This document shows positions 1 to 6,363 of a DNA stretch of 8,806 nucleotides, piece after piece. The DNA lies in NCBI GenBank assembly GCA_030612185.1, contig JAUWOI010000158.1, forward strand, positions 1 through 8,806, read 5' to 3'. Origin of the DNA: Anaerolineae bacterium. Lineage in GTDB: Bacteria; Chloroflexota; Anaerolineae; B4-G1. Under the pieces are notes generated by a model. It saw nothing but the letters and a program-made list of their open reading frames with translations, was not told where the DNA came from and did not search any database. Position numbers and translations under genes: made by a program. The stretch's first letter is position 1. Each line of letters opens with the position of its first letter.

Positions 1-1107
1 CCGCCTATACCTTTCGCGCAGGTTATCATTGCGTTCCTCTATGTCCTCCCTGTCTCTTCCGTCAGCGTTTTCTTCACCAGCAGTTTCATGAATGAGAAGA
101 TAGATAGAAGGATCACGGTCCTTATGTCCGCCCCGGTGACACCGTTCCAGATCATCGTTGGCAAGATGCTCCCCTACATGAGTTTCTCGCTGGCCTCCGT
201 GGTCATTATGACTCTGGTGTTGGGGGGCAACCTGCTGCTGGCAATGGCCATATTCATCCCTGTGATATTGTTCATCTTCTCCATATACCTGATGGTGCCC
301 CTGGTATACCGCACGTTCAAAGACACGACGTTTATTTCGATGCTCGCGATCACGGTGATTACGTCATATCTTGTCTTCCCCGCGATGTTCTCAGGCGTCA
401 ACGACTTGAGTCTTATGTCACCCCTCACGCTGGCTGTCAAGATGTATAGAGATGAGCCCTTTGGGCTGAAAGAATATCTGTTCTCGACGGCGCCAATGTA
501 TTTTATCTTCATTCTTTCTGTCTACATAGGCACGCGCATCTTGAATGAAGAATACCTCATGGGATTTCGGCCGCTGTATAGGAAGGTTGCCGAGGCCATC
601 TATCTCGCCATCGTGCGCAGCCATCTCCACGTGTCCATCACGTTGTTAAGCCTGTTTCTTATCCCCATAGTCTACATGATACAGTTGGTGACCTTGGCAA
701 TATCACTCAACCTGCCCATACGCTACGCCGTAGGGGGACTGTTGGTGGCGGCGGTAGTCGTTGAGGAGGTCGCCAAGTCGGTGGGTATCGCGGTGCTCCT
801 TGAGAATCGGGTCATCAGGGCGACAAAAGACGTCGTCGTGCTGTCGTTTCTTTCTGCGGTCGGGTTCCTGGTTGGAGAGAAACTGCTGTTATATGTTTCG
901 CTGAGCGCAGTGTCGGAATCTATGTTATCGCCAGCCCTTTTCAGTTCCGGCATGCTCTTGATACCACTCGTCGCCCACTCTGTCTTCACGTCAGTTGTCT
1001 GTTTGCTCACGAAACGTTTCGGCGTCCGGTATTATCCTTACGCCGTACTCGCCGGGTCCATCGTGCACACACTGTATAATCTGTATGTACTTGGAGTGAT
1101 ACCATGA
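1..1107 (+). CDS. ABC-2 type exporter permease fused to a C-terminal PrsW-like intramembrane protease domain (5' partial)
   Basis: The frame is open from base 1, so the gene starts left of the window; 368 residues are visible, and the ATG at 88 is internal. Numbering below is from that ATG. The N-terminal part has the ABC-2 permease signature just before a membrane segment (NEKIDRRITVLMSAPVTPF, 2-20), then several hydrophobic segments up to about residue 150. From about residue 180 a second block of roughly five membrane segments carries PrsW (peptidase M82) type motifs inside membrane helices: EEVAK (226-230), FLVGE (260-264), a His in AHSVFT (H297) and HTLYN (327-331). FxxxE and EExxK fit PrsW better than CPBP/CAAX proteases, which have EExxxR and FxxxH. 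The protein probably forms half of an inner-membrane exporter with the next gene, which it overlaps. Proteolytic activity and substrate are inferred only. The permease call is firm and the PrsW call good. Confidence 0.85.
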   Translation, partial: PPIPFAQVIIAFLYVLPVSSVSVFFTSSFMNEKIDRRITVLMSAPVTPFQIIVGKMLPYMSFSLASVVIMTLVLGGNLLLAMAIFIPVILFIFSIYLMVPLVYRTFKDTTFISMLAITVITSYLVFPAMFSGVNDLSLMSPLTLAVKMYRDEPFGLKEYLFSTAPMYFIFILSVYIGTRILNEEYLMGFRPLYRKVAEAIYLAIVRSHLHVSITLLSLFLIPIVYMIQLVTLAISLNLPIRYAVGGLLVAAVVVEEVAKSVGIAVLLENRVIRATKDVVVLSFLSAVGFLVGEKLLLYVSLSAVSESMLSPALFSSGMLLIPLVAHSVFTSVVCLLTKRFGVRYYPYAVLAGSIVHTLYNLYVLGVIP

Positions 1108-2144
1108 GCATATTCTATGCTATGGTAAAAAGGGAATTGAGATCGGTCACCAAAGAAAAAACGATCATGATCGCCATCATGATCCAATTATTCATCGCAT
1201 CCTTCTCATCGGTGATACTCGTCGGGCTGATGTCATTCTATGACCCAGACTCCATAGGCTTGAACGCCAGGATCAGTATCAAGGTAGGCGTCATCGGCGA
1301 TACCAACAGTCCGTTGATAGGGTTTCTGAGAGAGCGCAATGCGCGAGTGACGGTTTTCTCCTCACCTGTGGACGCCGAGAACGCTTTCCAGGCCGGGATG
1401 ATAGATAGCGTCATATTCATACCACAAGACAGCGGAGGAGTCGTTGACATGAAACTCTTCCTGCCTGAGTCTGAGACACAGGCAACGGTGATACTGATGG
1501 TATTGAAGGAACCTATGAAGCGGTATGAGAGTTACTTGCGAGAAAGGCAGGGTGTCCACGTCAGGTATGCGGATATCGGAGGAATGCCCTCTACGACGTA
1601 TGAGTTTCGGTATTCTGTTATCATTCCTATATTGATGTTCTTCCCCGCTTTCGTAGCGGGCAGTATGGTGATAGACTCGATATCCGAGGAGTTGGAGAAC
1701 CATACGCTGGAAACGCTCTGGGCGGCGCCATTATCTCTAAACGTGATATTCGGGGCGAAGATTGTTTCAGCGCTCGTTCTTGCCATAGTGCAGTGTGCCT
1801 TGTGGTCAATGCTGCTGCGTCTTAATCGTATTACCATACAGAACCTGGGCCTTGTCCTGCTACTCGCTGCAGCGATGGCGGCTATAATTGCCGTGGGATC
1901 GGCACTCATCGCGGCGTACTTTAAGGACAGGGAGCGGTCGCAGTTCGTGTATTCCCTTTTTGTCCCGCTCTCAGCCGGGGCGAGTTACTTCTTCGACTTC
2001 TCACCCATAACGTTGATGACTCGGCTGGCTACGGGCGACTATTACACCGGCTTTGCGGACGTTGTTATGTATGGTGTCCTGCTCCTGGTGCTCCTGGCAG
2101 TGTTTTTCTCTATGGCCAAGAGGCTGATTGCTGTGCCAGCCTGA
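1104..2144 (+). CDS. ABC-2 type transporter permease (NatB/NosY-like)
   Basis: This 346-residue protein is a second membrane subunit of the exporter. It has a short basic N-terminus, a membrane helix at about 20-43, a large probably extracytoplasmic domain at about 45-168, then about five more hydrophobic segments (near 170-190, 213-238, 247-272, 279-298, 318-337). This one-plus-five layout with a big first loop is typical of NatB/Yhg-type ABC-2 permeases. The sequence SISEELENHTLETLWAAPLS (192-211) matches the conserved charged stretch that precedes the second helix bundle in the family. The ATG overlaps the stop of the upstream gene as ATGA, and GGAG lies at 1093-1096, seven bases before the start, so translational coupling is likely. 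The substrate cannot be read from the sequence. Frequent ATA, AGA and AGG codons differ from the genes to the right. It ends 18 bp from the convergent FAH-family gene with no clear terminator hairpin between them. Confidence 0.88.
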   Translation: MSIFYAMVKRELRSVTKEKTIMIAIMIQLFIASFSSVILVGLMSFYDPDSIGLNARISIKVGVIGDTNSPLIGFLRERNARVTVFSSPVDAENAFQAGMIDSVIFIPQDSGGVVDMKLFLPESETQATVILMVLKEPMKRYESYLRERQGVHVRYADIGGMPSTTYEFRYSVIIPILMFFPAFVAGSMVIDSISEELENHTLETLWAAPLSLNVIFGAKIVSALVLAIVQCALWSMLLRLNRITIQNLGLVLLLAAAMAAIIAVGSALIAAYFKDRERSQFVYSLFVPLSAGASYFFDFSPITLMTRLATGDYYTGFADVVMYGVLLLVLLAVFFSMAKRLIAVPA

Positions 2145-2162
2145 TGTTCTCCTTCGCTGCTG

Positions 2163-2948
2163 TCAGTCTGTGACCGGGTTGCGCAGCAGCCCGATGCTCT
2201 CCACCTCCACTTCGACCACATCGCCCGCCGCCAGCGGGCCCACGCCGGATGGGGTGCCGGTCAGGATCACGTCGCCTGGCTCCAGCGTCATGATGCCCGC
2301 GGCGTAGGCGATGAGTTGCGCCGGGGAGCAGGCCATCTCGCTGGTGCGCCCGCACTGGCGGAGTTCGCCGTTCACGCGGCAGATGACCTCCAAGTTGGCC
2401 ACGTCCGTCTCGCTCAGCCCAGTCACGAGCCACGGTCCCAATGGGCAGAACGTATCGAATCCCTTGGCGCGTACCCATTGATCGTCGCGCCGCTGGAGGT
2501 CGCGGGCGGTGACGTCGTTGCCGCAGGTCACTCCCAGCACGTAGTCCCAGGCCTCTTGTGGTCTCACGTCCCGGCAGCGCCGTCCTATGACAACTGCCAG
2601 TTCCGCTTCGTGCTCCACTTGTTCTGACTGCGGAGGCAGGATGATGGGAGTGCCTGGCCCGATCATGCTGCTGGGTGGTTTGAAGAACAGGAGCGGCTCG
2701 GGGGGCACCTCCCTGCCGTGCTCGGCGGCGTGAGCAGGATAGTTGCGGCCGACGCCGATGATCTTGGTGGGCACTATCGGGGCCAGCAATTGAAGGTCGT
2801 CCAGCAGCCCCATTTCAGCTCCGCATTCCCAGCCATCGAAGGGCGTGTCGGCCAACTCGTACACCCGTCCGTCCTCGACCACCCCCCAGCGCGGGCTGCT
2901 GTCTACGGTCGCCCGGACAAGGTAGGTATGATGTCGGTCTATTCTCAT
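2163..2948 (-). CDS. Fumarylacetoacetate hydrolase (FAH) family protein
   Basis: The product is 261 residues, the usual length for small FAH-family enzymes such as acylpyruvases, oxaloacetate decarboxylases and 2-hydroxyhepta-2,4-diene-1,7-dioate isomerases. Family motifs appear in order: VGRNYPAHAAEHG (66-78), FFKPPSS (88-94), the metal-binding HEAEL (113-117, with E114 and E116), GNDVTARD (143-150, with D145 as the third ligand), AKGFDTFCPLGPW (161-173) and LTGTPSGVG (229-237). All key residues are present, so a Mg- or Mn-dependent enzyme acting on a 2-keto or enol acid C-C bond is likely; the exact substrate is not predictable. The ATG at 2948 was chosen because GAGAGGT precedes it by 8 bases. 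A longer open frame back to 3140 would overlap the kinase gene and lacks family homology. It lies 22 bp downstream of the kinase/FGE-like gene on the same strand, so co-transcription is likely. Confidence 0.9.
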   Translation of the reverse strand: MRIDRHHTYLVRATVDSSPRWGVVEDGRVYELADTPFDGWECGAEMGLLDDLQLLAPIVPTKIIGVGRNYPAHAAEHGREVPPEPLLFFKPPSSMIGPGTPIILPPQSEQVEHEAELAVVIGRRCRDVRPQEAWDYVLGVTCGNDVTARDLQRRDDQWVRAKGFDTFCPLGPWLVTGLSETDVANLEVICRVNGELRQCGRTSEMACSPAQLIAYAAGIMTLEPGDVILTGTPSGVGPLAAGDVVEVEVESIGLLRNPVTD

Positions 2949-2956
2949 ATTTGAAG

Positions 2957-2963
2957 ACCTCTC
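2957..2963 (-). promoter_or_regulatory. Ribosome binding site for the FAH-family gene
   Basis: On the minus strand GAGAGGT lies 8 bases before the ATG at 2948. It decides the start in favour of this ATG over the longer open frame that begins at 3140 inside the kinase gene. Confidence 0.65.
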
Positions 2964-2970
2964 GTGTCGG

Positions 2971-5904
2971 TTAGAGTTCCTGAGGCGATGCCGGCGCTGC
3001 AAACAGAGTGCAGCGAAAACTTGCTTCGGGGCTGGTGGCTGTCCTGTTGCCGTTGTGACGGCTGGCGCAGCGGGCGCTCCAGCGGTTGGTGGACCACGAG
3101 CCGCCTCGCAGCACCTTAACCGCCCCCGAAGCCGGGCCATAGGGATTCTGGGAAGTGGACGAACAGGCGTAATAGTCCTCCCGGTACCAATCGGTCACCC
3201 ATTCCAGCACATTCCCTGCCACGTCTGCGCAGCCATAAGGGCTGTCCCCAGCCGGACTGTAAGCACCTACCGGCGTTGTGCCTCTTTTGCCCATTTCCTT
3301 TGTGTTGCACTTCTGGCTGTCCCCTCTGTTTCCCCAGGGATACATCCGCCCGTCGGTGCCCCGGGCTGCTTTCTCCCATTGGGCCTCCGAAGGCAGCCGG
3401 TACGGCTTGCCCGTCACCTCCGCCAGCCAGCGGCAGTAGGCCAGCGCGTCCCACCAGCTCACGTTCACCACCGGGTGACCCTCTTTCCCCTCCGGAGGGC
3501 GGCCCCCTTCCCAGTGCTCTGGGAGCCGACGTCCGCTGGCCTCCACAAAGATAGCGTATTGGGCATTGGTGACCGGGTACTTGCCGATCCAGTACTCTGA
3601 CAGGTAGATCCGGGACTGAGGCTTCTCGGATGCTGAGGCCCTTTTGTCTCGCTTCTTGCTGCCCCTCAGAAAATCGCCAGCCGGGATGCGCACCATCTCT
3701 GGTTCCAGAGAGAAGTGCACTTGCAATAGTACCGGCACCTCTGCCATTCCTGCGTTGGAGACCACGTGAATGACCTGGCGGTGGTCGCCTGTCATCAGTT
3801 CAGCCGTTGACAAGCGCACCTGTTGCGCTTCTCCGGCCCGACAGCGGAAGGCGGCTGGCTCGATGGTCAGCCAGTCGGCCCCAGCCATCACAGCGCCAGT
3901 CAGTACCCCGGGCCCGATGTTGCGCACCGTCAGTTCGGTGCTCTTGGCCGCCCCAGGTTGGACGAGGTCTATGGTACCCAGGTCTATCTGCGCCGGCCTT
4001 ACCTTCAAGCGAGGGGACAGTACTCGTACATGAACACCCAGAACGGCGTGCCCGCCATTGCTTTCTACGACCAGCGCCCAGGCATGGGTCGCGTCGCCTG
4101 GCGGGAGCGCCTGCGAATCAACAGTCACCGCTACCTGGACGCTGTCCCCGGCCGGCACCTTGAATCGCTCCGGCGATGCCGTCAGCCATGGCACCCGGCA
4201 GCAGACTCTTCCGATCAGGTACCCCCGGCCGCTGTTGCGGAGGGTGAGTTTCGCTTGGGTGGTCTCTCCCTGGCCCACCGCGCCAAAATCGAGCGTGGAA
4301 ACGTCTATCTGCAACACGGACGGCAGGACGTCTACCCGAACCGCCAGGTTCTGGTCACCGCTTATGCTGCGGATCTGAAGGCTATCTGGGGACTGAATCC
4401 GGCCGGCCGGCAGGCCGCTCAGGTCCGGTTTCACTGTTACCGCAGAGTGCTCTCCCGCCGCGCAGCCAAACCACCCGGGCGTGGTTTTGAGCCACGGCAC
4501 CCGGCACACGACGCTGCCAAACAGGTACCCCCGCCCTGTGTTGGTGATGGTCAAGACTACGGCTTGCCCGGTTTCCCCCACCCCCACGCTTGGCAGGTCG
4601 AGCCTTTTTGGAGTGATGTCCATGACTGGCGGGGTCGCCCCCAGCGACTCCAGGAACTCCTCCAGGCCAGCGTTGCGGGCGATGTCGTCACCACTCTGCA
4701 TCCGCCGGATGATAGTCTCCGCTCGAGTGGCGATCCACTCCAGTTCATCGGCCAAACCATGCTTGTGGGCAGCGCGTAAGTGGTTCACGCCTTCGCGCAG
4801 CCAGCCGGTGATGTAGCCTTTGGTGAATTGATCCACCGCCCGGCCCCAGTCGGCATCGCATACAGTCGGCAGATCGACGGGATCGGTGGCGATGTGGTTG
4901 AAGGACAGGGTATAGGGTGCCAGCCCGATGTCGCCGGACAGGGCAGCAACTGGTGACGGAGACTGTGACGGGGAGACAGAAAACACGGTGGTGGCTGCCT
5001 GTTCTGCCACGTCCATATTTGCAGCAGCGGGAAGCGTAGACAGAGCAGCGTCCGGGATAGATATGCCGGCCTCAACCTGGTTCAGGTGTTCGATAAACTC
5101 ATCAGCCTTTTGGTAACGATCATCCGGGTTCTTGGCCATCGCTTTGAAGATGATTCTATCAATATCTGGCGGCAGGGCCGGGTTGAGTTGGCTGGCTATG
5201 GGAATCGGATCGTTCACGTGTTTGAGAAGAACTGCCACTGCTGAGTCCGCAGTGTATGGAAGATGGTTAGTCACCATCTGGAAGAACATGGCCCCCAATG
5301 AATAGAAGTCGCTACGTGCGTCTTGTGGTTTCCCCAATCCTTGTTCGGGTGATATATAGTTGGGTGTGCCGACTATCGCTCCGACGGTGGTGTACTGAGG
5401 GCCACCCAGTATCTTGGCTATGCCAAAATCTGTCAGAATCACGTGGTTCTCTTGATCTATCATGACATTAGACGGCTTGACGTCCCGGTGAACCATGTCA
5501 CGGCCATGGGCATAAGAGAGCGCAGACGCCACGTCTCCAGCGATGCGGATCGTTTCTTCTAGTGGCATGATCTTTTCGTTGGCTGCCAGTTCCTGCAATT
5601 TCGCTTGCAGGGTATAGCCATCAATATATTCCATGACGATGTAATAGTACACGCCGTCAGTTACGTCAAAGTCGTGCACCTGCACAATGTTGGGGTGGCG
5701 GAGATGTGCTGCTGCCTTGGCTTCATGTCGAAACCGGTCCAGAAAGTCCTTGTCTTCAACGAGGAAAGAGTGCAGTATCTTGATTGCAACGTGCCGATCT
5801 AACGCTGGGTGATAGGCCTTGTAGACCTCAGCCATTGCCCCGCGCCCGAGGAGTTCCACTATCTGGTATTTGCCGAGCGTTTTGCCGGCGAGCGAATTCA
5901 CCAT
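2971..5904 (-). CDS. Ser/Thr protein kinase with Ig-like repeats and a C-terminal FGE-like (sulfatase-modifying factor) domain
   Basis: The product is 977 residues from the ATG at 5904; the frame stays open to a TTG at 5949, but homology starts just after the ATG and the TTG has no ribosome site. Residues 12-275 are a complete Hanks-type kinase: glycine loop GRGAMAEV (20-27), VAIK Lys42, Glu61, HRDVKPSN (139-146), DFG (159-161) and PEQ (186-188), so it should be active. A low-complexity linker (about 280-335) and a predicted helical segment (about 350-420) follow. Then come three Ig-like repeats (about 428-525, 527-628, 631-730) sharing an 'N-x-G-x-G-x-L-x-G' strand and a conserved W-L. Residues 733-965 are an FGE-like domain: VTNAQY, PVVNVSWWDALAYC, PSEAQWEKAARG, YPWGN, GNVLEW and RGGSW. 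The paired active-site cysteines of true FGE are missing after GGSW (only C946 there), so a binding rather than formylglycine-forming role is inferred. No membrane segment is seen, so it is probably cytoplasmic. It probably leads an operon with the FAH-family gene. Confidence 0.9.
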   Translation of the reverse strand: MVNSLAGKTLGKYQIVELLGRGAMAEVYKAYHPALDRHVAIKILHSFLVEDKDFLDRFRHEAKAAAHLRHPNIVQVHDFDVTDGVYYYIVMEYIDGYTLQAKLQELAANEKIMPLEETIRIAGDVASALSYAHGRDMVHRDVKPSNVMIDQENHVILTDFGIAKILGGPQYTTVGAIVGTPNYISPEQGLGKPQDARSDFYSLGAMFFQMVTNHLPYTADSAVAVLLKHVNDPIPIASQLNPALPPDIDRIIFKAMAKNPDDRYQKADEFIEHLNQVEAGISIPDAALSTLPAAANMDVAEQAATTVFSVSPSQSPSPVAALSGDIGLAPYTLSFNHIATDPVDLPTVCDADWGRAVDQFTKGYITGWLREGVNHLRAAHKHGLADELEWIATRAETIIRRMQSGDDIARNAGLEEFLESLGATPPVMDITPKRLDLPSVGVGETGQAVVLTITNTGRGYLFGSVVCRVPWLKTTPGWFGCAAGEHSAVTVKPDLSGLPAGRIQSPDSLQIRSISGDQNLAVRVDVLPSVLQIDVSTLDFGAVGQGETTQAKLTLRNSGRGYLIGRVCCRVPWLTASPERFKVPAGDSVQVAVTVDSQALPPGDATHAWALVVESNGGHAVLGVHVRVLSPRLKVRPAQIDLGTIDLVQPGAAKSTELTVRNIGPGVLTGAVMAGADWLTIEPAAFRCRAGEAQQVRLSTAELMTGDHRQVIHVVSNAGMAEVPVLLQVHFSLEPEMVRIPAGDFLRGSKKRDKRASASEKPQSRIYLSEYWIGKYPVTNAQYAIFVEASGRRLPEHWEGGRPPEGKEGHPVVNVSWWDALAYCRWLAEVTGKPYRLPSEAQWEKAARGTDGRMYPWGNRGDSQKCNTKEMGKRGTTPVGAYSPAGDSPYGCADVAGNVLEWVTDWYREDYYACSSTSQNPYGPASGAVKVLRGGSWSTNRWSARCASRHNGNRTATSPEASFRCTLFAAPASPQEL

Positions 5905-6120
5905 TCTGCTCTTGTTATCTCCGGTGTGTGATTGGGACTTGCATGACAAAACGATTTGGCACAGGATGCTGCTCTGATGCCAATTACAAACTATCCTCTT
6001 TCGTGTGTTGGTGACGCTACAAGTAGCCCACTCTGTCGTTCCTAGTATAAGTCAGAATCGGTGTGCTCAGAGTTTCACTTGCGTTACGATTTCGTTGCGC
6101 AGCATCACTCGCTAGCCCTA
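5905..6120. other. Intergenic region upstream of the kinase gene
   Basis: I see no convincing gene here. The 5' leader and promoter of the kinase should lie here on the minus strand. A TATACT hexamer (minus strand, 6049-6044) could be a -10 box, but no good -35 lies 16-18 bases upstream, so no promoter is called. No RNA gene or strong hairpin was recognised. Confidence 0.4.
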
Positions 6121-6246
6121 TTACCCAATTGCCCGATCAATCGCCTGGCTCACCGCCTGGACGTCGGCCGGTAACTCCAGTGGTGGGTTGGCGTGGCAGG
6201 CGACCACATCCGCCAGCGTTTCCTCGTGGTAACTATGGTAAGTCAT
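6121..6246 (-). pseudogene. Short GC-rich reading frame, probable gene remnant of unknown function
   Basis: An ATG at 6246 opens a 41-residue frame (MTYHSYHEETLADVVACHAN... ending AIDRAIG) that stops with TAA at 6121. Composition and residue mix look protein-like, with an acidic and alanine-rich predicted helical C-terminus, unlike the AT-richer flanks. No ribosome site precedes the ATG, and an in-frame TGA lies 18 bases upstream. The frame overlaps the end of the remnant at 6233-6343 by 14 bases, so the two may be pieces of one frameshifted gene. I do not recognise the family. It could also be a genuine small protein or a chance frame. Confidence 0.35.
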
Positions 6247-6343
6247 GGGGAAAACAAATGTTCAGTTGAGTTGAAACGTATTTCCTGACTTCCTCATATA
6301 CCTCATTGTGAGGTCTGCCAGCATCAACAAAGTGAATGTATGG
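6233..6343 (-). pseudogene. Possible C-terminal remnant of a nucleotide-kinase-like gene next to the IS left end
   Basis: Reading leftward from the IS, one minus-strand frame gives 36 codons including IHFVDAGRPHNEVYEEVRKY and stops with TAG at 6233-6235. The pattern 'h-h-D-A-x-R-P-x-x-E-V-x-E-E-h' resembles the end of thymidylate-kinase-like P-loop proteins, from memory only. The frame has no start, and the TTAA duplication puts an in-frame TAA immediately before it. If a gene was present, its 5' part is not on the other side of the IS. The overlapping alternative frame, which runs on into the IS, looks less protein-like. Confidence 0.3.
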
Positions 6344-6347
6344 TTAA
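6344..6347. repeat. Left TTAA target-site duplication of the IS
   Basis: TTAA directly abuts the left inverted repeat and is matched by TTAA at 8279-8282 directly outside the right one. A 4-base YTAR-type target is what IS701-family elements use. TTAA is self-complementary, so it can also be read as an extension of the inverted repeat to 20 bp. Confidence 0.7.
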
Positions 6348-6363
6348 TTTGACAATGGCACAT
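6348..6363 (+). repeat. Left terminal inverted repeat of the IS
   Basis: TTTGACAATGGCACAT reads inward and is a perfect reverse complement of 8263-8278. Identity breaks off immediately inside the repeat. Confidence 0.9.

Noticed and set aside
2990..3115. Diversity-generating retroelement variable region at the end of the FGE-like domain
   Set aside because: FGE-like C-termini with RGGSW are common targets of such elements, but no reverse transcriptase or near-identical template repeat is visible in the window.
2949..3140. N-terminal extension of the FAH-family gene back to 3140
   Set aside because: It lies entirely in the kinase gene and the short gap after it, has no family homology, and the ATG at 2948 has its own ribosome site.
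3823..4779. Long plus-strand open frame of 318 codons
   Set aside because: It is antisense to the kinase gene, Arg/Pro/His-rich, and has no recognisable family; typical shadow of a GC-rich gene.
5905..5949. TTG start of the kinase at 5949
   Set aside because: There is no ribosome site before it, and the extra 15 residues are polar and unlike kinase N-termini; kinase homology begins soon after the ATG at 5904.
6044..6049. TATACT as -10 box of a kinase promoter
   Set aside because: No acceptable -35 hexamer lies 16-18 bases upstream, and it would leave a leader of about 130 bases.
6300..6314. ACCTCA-TTG-TGAGGT hairpin as a terminator
   Set aside because: The stem is only 6 bp and no T-run follows on either strand.
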